From assembly GCA_945860705.1 (NCBI GenBank), contig CAMART010000019.1, positions 1-53,958 on the forward strand: DNA of 53,958 nucleotides. The letters are read 5' to 3'. Both the position numbers and the translations under genes were made by a program. Shown here one piece after another: positions 1 to 8,806 of this stretch; the first letter of the stretch is position 1, and every line of letters begins with the position of its first letter. Origin of the DNA: Chitinophaga pinensis. Lineage in GTDB: Bacteria > Bacteroidota > Bacteroidia > Chitinophagales > CAMDFR01. The notes under the pieces were generated by a model. The model did no database searches. It was not told where the DNA came from and saw only the letters and a list, made by a program, of their open reading frames with translations.

Positions 1-298
1 TTTTTGAATTTTTTTTTGAATTTTTATCTTAAATAAAGTTCTTATCTATCTATTTCTAGTGTCTTTTAGAGTGAATACCATTGAAAAATAAAAAAATATT
101 TTTCCAATTATCAACAAGAGTTTTAGTAACTACACTTTTGTTTACTCTAGTATACACTTTATATACTACTCTCTGAACATATAGTTAAATAAGTACTTGT
201 AGAGGTTTCTGATTTTGTTTTTTAATTATTAATCTATTTTTTTTATTGCCATTATCCACAAAATACACATGTATATTTAGTATGTTGCTTCACATACA
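1..298. other. AT-rich stretch without a recognisable gene
   Basis: I see no coding region, RNA gene or clear repeat here. The sequence is very AT-rich with several T-runs, and the first bases contain two near-identical T-run/GAA segments. It may be the downstream flank of a gene outside the window and the upstream flank of the small H1-like gene. Confidence 0.5.
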
Positions 299-331
299 TT
301 TGTATTTATTCAATTTATATTATTAAATTTG
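299..331 (+). promoter_or_regulatory. Bacteroidota-type promoter of the H1-like gene
   Basis: A -33 TTTG at 299-302, a 21-base spacer, and an exact -7 box TAAATTTG (TAnnTTTG) at 324-331. This fits the major sigma factor consensus known in Bacteroidota. The predicted transcript would start near 336-338, giving a leader of about 30 nt before the ATG at 367. Confidence 0.65.
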
Positions 332-366
332 ATGTATCATTTTTAACCATAAATTAATTTAAAAAA

Positions 367-495
367 ATGGCAACAACAAAAAAAGCGGCTCCGAAAAAAG
401 CGGTAGCAAAAAAAGCGGCTCCGAAAAAAGCGGCAGCAAAAAAAGCAGCTCCTAAAAAAGCAGCAGCAAAAAAAGCGGCTCCTAAAAAAAAGTAG
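367..495 (+). CDS. tiny histone H1-like Lys/Ala/Pro-repeat peptide
   Basis: This 42-residue reading frame starts at ATG 367 and ends TAG. After MATT it consists of four near-perfect 10-residue repeats of the type KKAAPKKAAA, closing with KKK. It contains only M, A, T, K, P and V, so it is strongly basic and should be disordered. That composition is the hallmark of the C-terminal tails of bacterial H1-like proteins (Hc1/Hc2 type), which bind and compact DNA non-specifically; there is no separate folded domain. A clean promoter (299-331) and a 12-bp hairpin terminator (532-560) frame it as a single-gene transcript, the best evidence that it is real. At DNA level the repeat is a 30-base unit, so copy number could change by slippage. 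Function in chromosome organisation is inference from composition; RNA binding is equally possible. Confidence 0.75.
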   Translation: MATTKKAAPKKAVAKKAAPKKAAAKKAAPKKAAAKKAAPKKK

Positions 496-531
496 TAGCT
501 TAAAAAAAATAATAGTTGTAAAACTATTACT

Positions 532-560
532 AATAAAGCCCCGCAAGTCGGGGCTTTATT
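532..560 (+). terminator. Rho-independent terminator after the H1-like gene
   Basis: A perfect 12-bp stem (532-543 with 549-560; core AAAGCCCCG/CGGGGCTTT) with a five-base loop CAAGT, followed by an AT-rich tract. It separates the H1-like gene from mazG. Confidence 0.85.
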
Positions 561-601
561 ATTTTATAGGCTTTTTATAGTTTTTTTTGTACATTCGAAT
601 T

Positions 602-1399
602 ATGAATACAGATTCAAGACTTATAGCCTTTAGTAGACTACTCCAAATCATGGATGAGCTTAGAGAAAAATGCCCTTGGGATCAAAAACAAACTAACGAG
701 ACACTCAGACAATTGACCATAGAGGAAACTTATGAGTTGTCTGATGCGATACTAAAAAACGAATCAAATTCTATCAAAGAAGAACTTGGAGACGTGCTAC
801 TCCATATTGTATTTTATGCAAAAATAGGAAGTGAAAAAAATGAATTTGATATTACGAGTATCATTAATTCACTTTGTGATAAATTAGTTTTCAGACATCC
901 ACATATATATGGAGATACTTCTGATGATAAAGACTTACTAAAAGTAAATTCTGAAGAAGACGTAAAAAAGAATTGGGAAACACTAAAACTAAAAGAGGGA
1001 AGAAAATCTATATTAGGAGGTGTGCCACGTTCGCTTCCATCTATGAATAAAGCATATAGAATACAAGAGAAAGCAAAACAAGTAGGTTTTGAATGGGAGA
1101 CCAAAGAAGAGGTATGGACTAAAGTAGAAGAAGAAATAAATGAACTAAAAGAAGCTATACATACCAGTACCAACATAGAAGAAGAAATAGGAGATGTACT
1201 ATTTTCTTTGGTCAACTATGCAAGATTTACTAATATAGATCCAGATGCTGCACTTGAAAAATGCAATAATAAATTTATTACTAGATTTAATTTTATAGAA
1301 GAAAAGGCAAAACAAAATAACTTGAATATAGCTGAAATGAGTCTAGATGAAATGGATAAGTATTGGAATGAGGCTAAACTTTATGAAAGAAAAAATTAA
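602..1399 (+). CDS. mazG: nucleoside triphosphate pyrophosphohydrolase MazG
   Basis: MazG hydrolyses (d)NTPs to the monophosphate and pyrophosphate, and is linked to house-cleaning of abnormal nucleotides and to ppGpp levels. The 265-residue product has the two-domain MazG layout: the N-terminal signature LREKCPWDQKQT followed by the metal-binding helix TIEETYELSDAI and the EELGDVLLHIVFYA helix, then a second copy with EEEINELKEAI and EEIGDVLFSLVNYARF. I chose ATG 602 because the protein then begins MNTDSRLIAFSRLLQIMDEL as usual for the family; an in-frame TTG at 587 would add five residues. The stop overlaps the sensor kinase start by 17 bases, so the genes are probably co-transcribed. The coupling of MazG to a sensor kinase is a local observation, not a known functional link. 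Confidence 0.93.
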   Translation: MNTDSRLIAFSRLLQIMDELREKCPWDQKQTNETLRQLTIEETYELSDAILKNESNSIKEELGDVLLHIVFYAKIGSEKNEFDITSIINSLCDKLVFRHPHIYGDTSDDKDLLKVNSEEDVKKNWETLKLKEGRKSILGGVPRSLPSMNKAYRIQEKAKQVGFEWETKEEVWTKVEEEINELKEAIHTSTNIEEEIGDVLFSLVNYARFTNIDPDAALEKCNNKFITRFNFIEEKAKQNNLNIAEMSLDEMDKYWNEAKLYERKN

Positions 1400-4300
1400 A
1401 AGTAAATTTAGTATAGCAGGTATCTTATTATTGATATTAGGTATAATATCAATAATAGGTAAATATAATATTGCTAATAATGATGGAAATCTTTCTCAAA
1501 GTATTTATCATTTAGAAAAGTATATTGCCGACTTTGATACAAAATTTGAAATACTAGCGAATAACAATACTATTGATTCATTTGATTTTGTTAAAAACAA
1601 TAAATTTATTGATGACAATAACAAAGAATATATTTTGTTATTATATAAAAATGATGAACCCATATTTTGGACCAGCAATAAAGTAAGCTTTCCTGTCAAT
1701 ACTAATTTAAAAAATGAAAAGTACAGTATACAAAAACTAAAAAATGTATGGTGCTATGTGATCAATCATGAATATGACAAAAACTATTCATTAGTAGGTG
1801 TCTTGCCTATAAAATATACTCAAGACATCAAGAATAACTATCTCACTGATGAATTTATAGTAAAAAATGTAGATGAAAGCTATGATATAAGTAAAAATGT
1901 AAGTTATGAAAATAGTAGAGTTAATAATAAGAATCATCAGGCCATTTTTGGATTACTGAAAAAACAGATTATAAAAAAATATAATAGTACACTGTTTTAT
2001 ACATTGATTAATCTATTATTTTTATTTGTATTATTTTATTTGATCTATAATATATGTGATAAACTGGCTAACTATACCAAAGAATGGGTAGCATTTCTAG
2101 TATTATGTATTTTAGTATTGGCAGTTAGGTTATTATTTTTTAGTAATTTTTGGATGTATCACCTTCAAAACTCTTCTTTGTTTGACCCTACTTTATTAGG
2201 TTCACCTATTTTTAATACCTCTCTAGGTATTTTTATAGTAAATACAATTATTTTCGGTTTAGTATCTCTATATTTTTATACTCATATCAGATTTAAGAAA
2301 GTAGCATTTGGCAATAATCTAGCTCATATATTATATGTCTTTATTTTTATTCTACTTTACTTATCCCATTTTATTCTTATATATACTTATAAAGATATAA
2401 TCTTAAACTCTACAATACCACTCGACTTAACCAATATTCTAAAATTGAACCAGTACTCAATTATAGTATATATTATGTTTTCTATTATATCTATATCATA
2501 TGTTATGATTAGTTATAATTTTTATAAGTCACTCAAAAAGTTAAAAGCAATAACAAATAGATCCTTTATAATATACAATTCAATTGCTATTATAGTCTAT
2601 TTAATAGTGATTTTCATATTCCATTTAGATTTGATATGCTATGCAGGTATTGTAGTGATGCTTGTGTGGAATGTACTTCTTCATTTGTATTTTTCAAACA
2701 ACAAACCTTTTGATAGTATATATAGTATGCTTATCATTCTAAGTTTTACTTCGTTAATCACAGCGGTATATTCAAATTATTTTCATTTTGAAAAAAACAG
2801 AAAACTCACCGAAGATGTCATTCATAAATTATCAGATGATAGAGACTATATCACAGAGTTTTCTTTCACAGATATACATTGTAGAGTTACGGAAGACCCA
2901 TTTGTAAAAAGAATATTTACAAGTAAACTTGAAGGAGATAACACAAGTACTATTATCAATAGAATTTCTCAATTGTATTTTAGAGGATATTTAGTAAAGT
3001 ATGATTTAGATCTACATCTTTTTGATATAAATGGAAAATCACTTATAGAGTCCGATTCAACTAACGCAAATTATTACGAATCAGAAATCAAAAAGTATGG
3101 ATTTGAAACTTCTGATTTTTATCTTCACTTTATTGAAAAATCTACAGAGAATTATTATTATTCGGCATTGATACCTGTATATAATGATACCACTCAGGTA
3201 GGTAATATTTTATTCAATCTGAAACCTAAAACCTCAGCTACTGACAATTTATATCCAGAACTGCTCTTATCAAAAAACATACAAAAATCAGATGGTCTCA
3301 ATGATGTAAATTATTTAGTAATAAATAATAAAAGAATACTCAAATCAAAAGGTAGTATTCCTTATGAATTTACCAATAAACTAAATTTAAATATTCCATT
3401 AGATACATTTATATGGCTTAGTGACAATGCTATGGACTATGTGGTGTATAAAACCAACGAAAGGAAATCTATTATTCTCAGTCAAGATAAAATATCATTT
3501 TTTAAATACATTACGTCGTATTCATATGTTTTAATATTATTTATTACTGTTTTTTTATGTGTTTTTCTACTTTTTGCTATTCACAATCTACTCGAAAATT
3601 TTGAGAAAAAACCTTGGCTCAATAATTCATTAGCCTTTTATGATAAAATCAATATCACGTTATTTTCTCTATTACTATTTTCATTCTTTGCTATTGCTAT
3701 TATTACTACTTTATTTATCAGCAATCAGTACGAGACATCTAATAAACAGAATCTTACTGAAATAAGCACTAGTATTAGCAATCGACTTCAAGATTTTATT
3801 GTAAAAAACAATATTAATAATCCGAATAGTATTACTCTAAAAGAAGATTTCTCCTACATTATACCACAAATTTCAAATGATGAGAAGGTAGATATAAATA
3901 TATATGACGATAAAGGGACACTTGCTATCAGCTCACAATTTTCGATTTTTGAAAAAGGACTTCAAGCTACTAAAATAAATCCTAGAGCTTATTCTATATT
4001 GAAAAATAAAGTGACCAATCAAGAACTACAGTCAGAATCTATAGGTAAGCTTGACTATCTTTCTTTGTACATGCCCTTGTATGACGAAAAAAATCAGTTG
4101 ATTGCTTATATGAATATCCCTTATTTCTCTCAAACAAAAATGCTCAAAGATGAAATATCTAGATTTTTAGTTGCGCTCATCAATGTATATGTTCCGCTTT
4201 TATTGATTACTGGTTTACTCGCATTATTTATATCCAATTCACTTACAAAACCTCTATCACAAATAGGTAATCAGTTACGTAAAATAAGATTGGGTAAAGT

Positions 4301-5102
4301 AAACGAATCTATAAAATGGAATCAAAAAGACGAAATAGGTTTGCTAGTAGAAGAATACAATAAAATGATTTTGAAGCTAGATGAAAGTGCCAATGTGCTC
4401 AAGAAAAGCGAAAGAGAAGGCGCATGGAGAGAAATGGCGAAACAGATAGCACACGAAATAAAAAATCCACTCACTCCTATGAGACTGAGTATACAATATT
4501 TGCAGAGAGCTATCAATGAAAATAACCCAAATGCTCCTCAACTTACATTGAATATGACGCACACGTTTTTGGAGCAAATAGACAATCTATCAGAGATAGC
4601 TACTGCTTTCTCTTCTTTTGCTCAAATGCCTGTTGCCAGTAATGAAAAACTAGATTTAGATCATTATCTAAATTCTATTATTAATTTATTTTCAGATGAA
4701 CATAATGTAACGATCAATTATCAATGCTACTCAAAACCAGCATGGATATTTGCAGATAAAAATCAGATGGTAAGCTTGTTTAATAACCTTATTAAAAATG
4801 CTATTCAGGCCTTGACTGAAGATAGGCCTGGGGTAATAGATATCTATCTAATAGAAGAATATGGCACTATCAAAACCATAATAATCGATAACGGAAAAGG
4901 AATTCCTGACGAAATTCAAGACAGAATATTTACTCCTAATTTCACTACAAAAAATTCTGGTTCAGGTTTGGGATTGGCTATCTCTAAACAGATAATAGAA
5001 AATGCTGGAGGGTCTATTTGGTTTGAATCACAAGAAAATATAGGCACCACTTTTTATGTAGTTTTACCAAAATATGAAGATATAAATAATGCTACTATAT
5101 AA
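1383..5102 (+). CDS. NtrY-like multi-pass membrane sensor histidine kinase
   Basis: A 1239-residue sensor kinase. It has one N-terminal membrane segment (about residues 9-30), a loop, then a block of about seven hydrophobic helices (roughly 200-480), a large extracytoplasmic region, two more helices (about 710-790), a second sensor region, and a last helix leading into a HAMP domain (LTKPLSQIGNQL). The catalytic part follows: the H-box AHEIKNPLTPMRLSIQ with phospho-acceptor His1024, the N-box NNLIKNAIQAL, and the G-boxes DNGKGIP and GSGLGLAI. The H-box with PLTP is typical of NtrY-type kinases, whose partner is a sigma-54 response regulator; such a regulator lies on the other strand at 14250-15605. 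ATG 1383 gives a normal membrane start (MKEKIKSKFSIAGILLLILG); a longer frame from 1347 is entirely inside mazG. The 3' end overlaps the next gene by 14 bases. The long multi-helix sensor part is larger than in classical NtrY; its ligand is unknown. Confidence 0.88.
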   Translation: MKEKIKSKFSIAGILLLILGIISIIGKYNIANNDGNLSQSIYHLEKYIADFDTKFEILANNNTIDSFDFVKNNKFIDDNNKEYILLLYKNDEPIFWTSNKVSFPVNTNLKNEKYSIQKLKNVWCYVINHEYDKNYSLVGVLPIKYTQDIKNNYLTDEFIVKNVDESYDISKNVSYENSRVNNKNHQAIFGLLKKQIIKKYNSTLFYTLINLLFLFVLFYLIYNICDKLANYTKEWVAFLVLCILVLAVRLLFFSNFWMYHLQNSSLFDPTLLGSPIFNTSLGIFIVNTIIFGLVSLYFYTHIRFKKVAFGNNLAHILYVFIFILLYLSHFILIYTYKDIILNSTIPLDLTNILKLNQYSIIVYIMFSIISISYVMISYNFYKSLKKLKAITNRSFIIYNSIAIIVYLIVIFIFHLDLICYAGIVVMLVWNVLLHLYFSNNKPFDSIYSMLIILSFTSLITAVYSNYFHFEKNRKLTEDVIHKLSDDRDYITEFSFTDIHCRVTEDPFVKRIFTSKLEGDNTSTIINRISQLYFRGYLVKYDLDLHLFDINGKSLIESDSTNANYYESEIKKYGFETSDFYLHFIEKSTENYYYSALIPVYNDTTQVGNILFNLKPKTSATDNLYPELLLSKNIQKSDGLNDVNYLVINNKRILKSKGSIPYEFTNKLNLNIPLDTFIWLSDNAMDYVVYKTNERKSIILSQDKISFFKYITSYSYVLILFITVFLCVFLLFAIHNLLENFEKKPWLNNSLAFYDKINITLFSLLLFSFFAIAIITTLFISNQYETSNKQNLTEISTSISNRLQDFIVKNNINNPNSITLKEDFSYIIPQISNDEKVDINIYDDKGTLAISSQFSIFEKGLQATKINPRAYSILKNKVTNQELQSESIGKLDYLSLYMPLYDEKNQLIAYMNIPYFSQTKMLKDEISRFLVALINVYVPLLLITGLLALFISNSLTKPLSQIGNQLRKIRLGKVNESIKWNQKDEIGLLVEEYNKMILKLDESANVLKKSEREGAWREMAKQIAHEIKNPLTPMRLSIQYLQRAINENNPNAPQLTLNMTHTFLEQIDNLSEIATAFSSFAQMPVASNEKLDLDHYLNSIINLFSDEHNVTINYQCYSKPAWIFADKNQMVSLFNNLIKNAIQALTEDRPGVIDIYLIEEYGTIKTIIIDNGKGIPDEIQDRIFTPNFTTKNSGSGLGLAISKQIIENAGGSIWFESQENIGTTFYVVLPKYEDINNATI

Positions 5103-5727
5103 TAAAGAAACAGAATTTCACTCTAGAATCATTGTAAATAAAATTACAGAATCTGCAGCGTTTTATCTCTCAAATCTTCAACTAACAGAGTTTGATAAAA
5201 CAGAGCTTAGCAAATATGTAGTAGAAAAAAGAAAACTACAATGGTATGCAAGTAGATATACCATAAGGCTTTTGCTCAATCAAGATGAAATTATCCATTT
5301 AAATAAAGATGAATTTGGTAGACCATTTATACTTAATCACGATATTCATATTTCGCTGTCACATACCAACTCTATGGTGGTAGCAATATCTAATAATATG
5401 TATAAAGTAGGAGTGGATTTAGAGCAGATAAGAGATAAAGTAAAACGAATAGCTCATAAATTTACTACAGAAAAAGAGTGTAAATACATCACTATTGAGA
5501 ACGAAAATGCTACACTTATTACAATTTGGAGTGCCAAAGAAAGTATTTATAAAATGTATAGTCAAAAACAACTCGATTTTAAAGAGCATATTCTTCTTGA
5601 ACCTTTTGAATATAAAGGGTCAGGAAGCTTTAAAGCCTGGCTTTCAAAAGAAAATTTACATAAAGAATTGACGGTACATTATGTCACTCTAGATGATCAT
5701 GTACTTACTTATGTAGAAGATTTGTAA
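5089..5727 (+). CDS. 4'-phosphopantetheinyl transferase (Sfp/AcpT type)
   Basis: The enzyme transfers the phosphopantetheine arm of CoA to a serine of a carrier protein. The 212-residue length fits the Sfp/Gsp class (fused pseudo-dimer), not the short AcpS class. Visible motifs are GRPF followed by ISLSHT (substrate region), the metal-binding GVDLEQI (Asp110, Glu112) and WSAKESIYK (Lys150/Glu151). The start ATG 5089 overlaps the kinase stop, so translation is probably coupled. No carrier protein, PKS or NRPS gene is in the window, so its target may be the housekeeping acyl carrier protein or a carrier elsewhere. An isolated Sfp-type gene beside a sensor kinase is common in Bacteroidota and need not imply a secondary-metabolite role. 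Confidence 0.9.
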   Translation: MLLYNKETEFHSRIIVNKITESAAFYLSNLQLTEFDKTELSKYVVEKRKLQWYASRYTIRLLLNQDEIIHLNKDEFGRPFILNHDIHISLSHTNSMVVAISNNMYKVGVDLEQIRDKVKRIAHKFTTEKECKYITIENENATLITIWSAKESIYKMYSQKQLDFKEHILLEPFEYKGSGSFKAWLSKENLHKELTVHYVTLDDHVLTYVEDL

Positions 5728-5799
5728 TTTTACATAAACAATATTACTTATTTTTTGTTAAATAAATCATCGTTAAAAATCAATAACTTACCCAATAAT

Positions 5800-8181
5800 A
5801 TGAAATCATTTTTACTTGCTATTAGTATTTTTATATGTTTTACTACTAATGCTCAAACAGGCAATATTACAGGCCGTGTTTTTGATGCTGTAACCAATGA
5901 ATCAGTGCCATTTGCCACAGTGACTATTCAAAATACCACTACTGCTGTAAATACAGATACAGGAGGAGTTTATATACTAAAAGATTTAAAACCAGGATTG
6001 TACAATCTTGAAGTAAAATATATTGGATACCAAACCAAAGTACAATACGAAGTAGAAGTAACCAATGTAAAACAAGTTCAAATAGATTTTGCTCTCGAAA
6101 CAGAATCAAAAAACATCACTGAAGTGACTATCACTGGCAAACAACAATTTATAAAAACAGAAGAAAGTCCATTGTCTGTAAGGTCTCTAGGACTGAATGA
6201 AATACAAAGATATCCGGGTGGAAACAGAGATATCAGTAAAGTGATACAAGCACTTCCGGGCGTAGCACCAACAGCAGTGAATAGAAATGACATCATAATC
6301 AGAGGAGGTTCGCCATCAGAAAATAAATTTCATATAGATGGTATAGAAGTACCTACTATCAATCACTTCTCTACTCAAGGAGCTTCTGGAGGTCCAACAG
6401 GTATAATCAATGTAGATTTAATAAAAGAAGTAGATTTCTACAGCTCTGCTTTTGCTACTAATAGAAATAATGGATTGAGTTCTAATATGGAGTTAAAACT
6501 TCGTGATGGAAGAACAGATAAACATGGTTTTAATTTTACTATCGGTGCAAGTGAGGCCGCTTTATCTGTAGAAGGTCCATTAAACAAAAAGAAAACGGCA
6601 TCCTATATTGTATCTGCTCGTCAGTCTTATTTACAGTTTTTATTTCAAGCTCTAAAGCTTCCATTCCTTCCAACATTTAATGATTTTCAGATAAAAGTAA
6701 AAAGAAGAATCGGAGATAAACATGAGCTTACTTTTATAGGTATAGGTACATATGATAGATCTCGACTCAACTTAAAAGCAAATGAAACAGAAAACCAACG
6801 TTATTTATTAAATATTTTGCCAGAACAAAAACAAGTATTTTATACACTAGGACTTAAGTATAGATATTTCAGACCAAATGGAAGTTGGACTTTTGTGGCT
6901 AGCAGAAATATGATGATCAATGAAGCAACTAAATATGTAGATAATGATAAAACAAAAGCAAAAACAACAGATTACCTTTCACAAGAAATAGAAAATAAAG
7001 TTCGTGTAGAAAATTTGACAAGATATAAAGGATTTAAAATCACAAGTGGTTTTTCATATGAATATAGTAAATATACCAATGATTCAAAACTAAACTATAC
7101 TACTGCTCAAGGACAATTTACAGCCAATGTAAAATCGCTTGTTGACCTTCATAGATTTGGATTGTTTGTACAAGCTAGTAGATCTTTTGCTCAAGATAGA
7201 TTGGCTCTATCACTAGGAGTGAGAGCAGATGGAAATACATACAACAAAGATATGGTGCAGTTGTACAAACAACTTTCACCACGTTTTTCATTAGCTTATA
7301 AGTTTGCTAAAGACTTGGCATTCAATTTTAATACGGGTCATTATTATCAAACTCCACAGTATACGCTGATGGGTTATAGAGATAATGCAGGAACCTTAGT
7401 CAATAAAAATACATTGAAATATATTTCTTGTACACACGTAGTAGCAGGCTTTGAGTACAATACAAAAGTCAATTCAAAATTGAGTGTAGAAGGATTTTTT
7501 AAATACTATAATAATTATCCATTCCTCACAAGAGATTCTATTTCTTTTGCCAATCAAGGTGGAGGTTTTGGTGTGGTGGGCAACGAACCAGCTGTATCAA
7601 ACGGACAAGGTAGAGCTTATGGTGTGGAGTTTTTATACCAACAAAGATTATTTAAAGGATTTTTTGGTTCTATATCGTATACACTATTTTGGAGCGAATT
7701 TAAAAATAAAAATGGCAAATACTCTCCAAGTGCTTGGGACAACAGACATATTATCAGTGCTACATTTGGTAAAAAATTCAAACGCAATTATGAAATCGGT
7801 ACCGTATTTCGTTTAGCAGGTGGCACACCATATACACCAGTAGATTCAGCATATTCATCACAAAAACCAGTTTGGAATATTACTCAATCTGGAGTGCCCA
7901 ACTACAACTTGTTGAATACAGAGAGAATTGGTGTTTTCTATCAATTAGATATTCGTGCTACTAAAAAATGGTTCTTCAAGAAATGGAATTTTGAGTTGTA
8001 TATAGATATTCAAAATATTACCAATGCAAAACAAAGAGCCAACCCATCACTCAGATTGGTGACAGATGAAGCAGGCAATCCATTGACAAATCCAAGCAAT
8101 CCAGCATACTACCAAACCAATTTTATTCAAACTACGAATGGTACACTGTTGCCTAGTATAGGAATTATTATTGGGTTGTAG
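5800..8181 (+). CDS. TonB-dependent outer-membrane receptor
   Basis: The 793-residue product starts at ATG 5800 with a clear signal peptide (MKSFLLAISIFICFTTNAQ). It then has a carboxypeptidase-regulatory-like beta-sandwich (TGNITGRVFDAVTNESVPFA..., about 20-105), a plug domain (GGNRDISKVIQALPGVA and RGGSPSENKFHIDGIEVP, about 130-240) and a 22-strand-type barrel ending in LLPSIGIIIGL. Energy from TonB-ExbBD would drive import of a bulky substrate across the outer membrane. No SusD partner, sugar-degrading enzyme or siderophore gene is nearby, so the substrate cannot be named; the 'seen in RGGSPSENKF' plug type is also found in orphan receptors. A longer in-frame start (TTG 5755) would push the signal peptide inside the protein and was rejected. 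The downstream spacer has hairpins that may end this transcript. Confidence 0.93.
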   Translation: MKSFLLAISIFICFTTNAQTGNITGRVFDAVTNESVPFATVTIQNTTTAVNTDTGGVYILKDLKPGLYNLEVKYIGYQTKVQYEVEVTNVKQVQIDFALETESKNITEVTITGKQQFIKTEESPLSVRSLGLNEIQRYPGGNRDISKVIQALPGVAPTAVNRNDIIIRGGSPSENKFHIDGIEVPTINHFSTQGASGGPTGIINVDLIKEVDFYSSAFATNRNNGLSSNMELKLRDGRTDKHGFNFTIGASEAALSVEGPLNKKKTASYIVSARQSYLQFLFQALKLPFLPTFNDFQIKVKRRIGDKHELTFIGIGTYDRSRLNLKANETENQRYLLNILPEQKQVFYTLGLKYRYFRPNGSWTFVASRNMMINEATKYVDNDKTKAKTTDYLSQEIENKVRVENLTRYKGFKITSGFSYEYSKYTNDSKLNYTTAQGQFTANVKSLVDLHRFGLFVQASRSFAQDRLALSLGVRADGNTYNKDMVQLYKQLSPRFSLAYKFAKDLAFNFNTGHYYQTPQYTLMGYRDNAGTLVNKNTLKYISCTHVVAGFEYNTKVNSKLSVEGFFKYYNNYPFLTRDSISFANQGGGFGVVGNEPAVSNGQGRAYGVEFLYQQRLFKGFFGSISYTLFWSEFKNKNGKYSPSAWDNRHIISATFGKKFKRNYEIGTVFRLAGGTPYTPVDSAYSSQKPVWNITQSGVPNYNLLNTERIGVFYQLDIRATKKWFFKKWNFELYIDIQNITNAKQRANPSLRLVTDEAGNPLTNPSNPAYYQTNFIQTTNGTLLPSIGIIIGL

Positions 8182-8426
8182 AGATAGGTTATATGCTAAG
8201 GTGGTTTAAAGCAATACCTTATTTATGGGGATATGCCAAGGGGTTTAAACCCCTTGGAAAAAGCAAACTATCGCTCGTCTCGTCTCGTCTCGTCAAAAGA
8301 CGAGACGAGACGAGACAAACGATTTTTATTTATTAGTCTTTAGCTTCATTTATATAGTTATAAAAGCAATTTTTTTTATCATTAAAACTTGTATTTTTTG
8401 CAAGTTTTAATAATTTATGCATTATC
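8182..8426. repeat. palindrome-rich spacer after the TonB receptor
   Basis: Two strong inverted repeats lie here. One is a perfect 22-bp palindrome at 8236-8257 (half site CCAAGGGGTTT), preceded by an imperfect relative at about 8195-8220 (AAGGTGGTTTAAAG...ACCTT). The other is a perfect 18-bp stem at 8277-8294/8299-8316 with an AAAA loop, whose arms are themselves a five-base microsatellite (GTCTC units). The second could serve as a bidirectional terminator for the receptor gene and the minus-strand operon. A shorter relative (CTCGT...ACGAG) lies at 13266-13284. Confidence 0.7.
8277..8316. terminator. 18-bp microsatellite hairpin, probable terminator
   Basis: A perfect stem of 18 bp with an AAAA loop, both arms made of tandem GTCTC/GAGAC units, followed within ten bases by an ATTTTTATT tract on the plus strand. 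It lies 96 bases past the receptor stop, so the terminator role is probable but not certain. Confidence 0.5.
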
Positions 8427-8806
8427 TATCCCATGGCGGGTGGCACACCCGACATATACTATTTCGCCATATTAATACAAATACGATTTTTATTATAATA
8501 AATCTATAATATATTAATAGCCTAAAGCTATTTAATATTAATCACTCGTCAGAGCCGAGCGATAGAAGTTGTTACTCCACCACTATATCATACTTGCTCA
8601 AAAGTCCGAGCAAGCCTATCCCAAGGCGGGTGGCACACCCGACAAATATTATTTAGCTATATTTATACAAATACGATGTTGTGATAATAAATCTATAATA
8701 TATTAATAGCCTAAATCTATATAATATTAATCACTCGTCAGAGCCGAGCTATAGAAGTTGTTACTCCACCACTATATCATATTTGCTCAATAGTCCGAGC
8801 AATCCA
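8427..8806. repeat. 190-bp tandem duplication that includes a copied gene end
   Basis: Two direct copies, 8427-8616 and 8617-8806, share period 189-190 with scattered substitutions and single-base indels. Each begins with CTATCCCA(T/A)GGCGGG and the short hairpin GGGTGGCACACCC. Each ends with the sequence that, in the second copy, encodes the last 11 residues and stop of the minus-strand pentapeptide protein. The first copy therefore carries a detached relic of that coding end (about 8572-8613, reading GLLSKYDIVVE in reverse). Similarity stops just after TCCGAGCAA, at the gene body on one side and at the palindrome of the next unit on the other. Confidence 0.9.
8572..8613 (-). pseudogene. detached copy of the pentapeptide gene's 3' end
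   Basis: On the minus strand these bases still read GLLSKYDIVVE-stop, matching the true C-terminus at 8761-8803. The copy has no start and is followed upstream by a palindrome instead of the rest of the gene. It is a by-product of the 190-bp duplication. Confidence 0.8.

Noticed and set aside
343-546. Minus-strand frame of Phe/Arg/Cys repeats opposite the H1-like gene
   Set aside because: It is the mirror of the Lys/Ala/Pro repeat; the plus-strand gene has promoter, ATG and terminator.
5089-5727. Secondary-metabolite cluster based on the phosphopantetheinyl transferase
   Set aside because: No carrier-protein, PKS or NRPS gene in the 54 kb.
5800-8181. Polysaccharide utilisation locus around the TonB receptor
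   Set aside because: No SusD, glycoside hydrolase or sugar regulator next to it.
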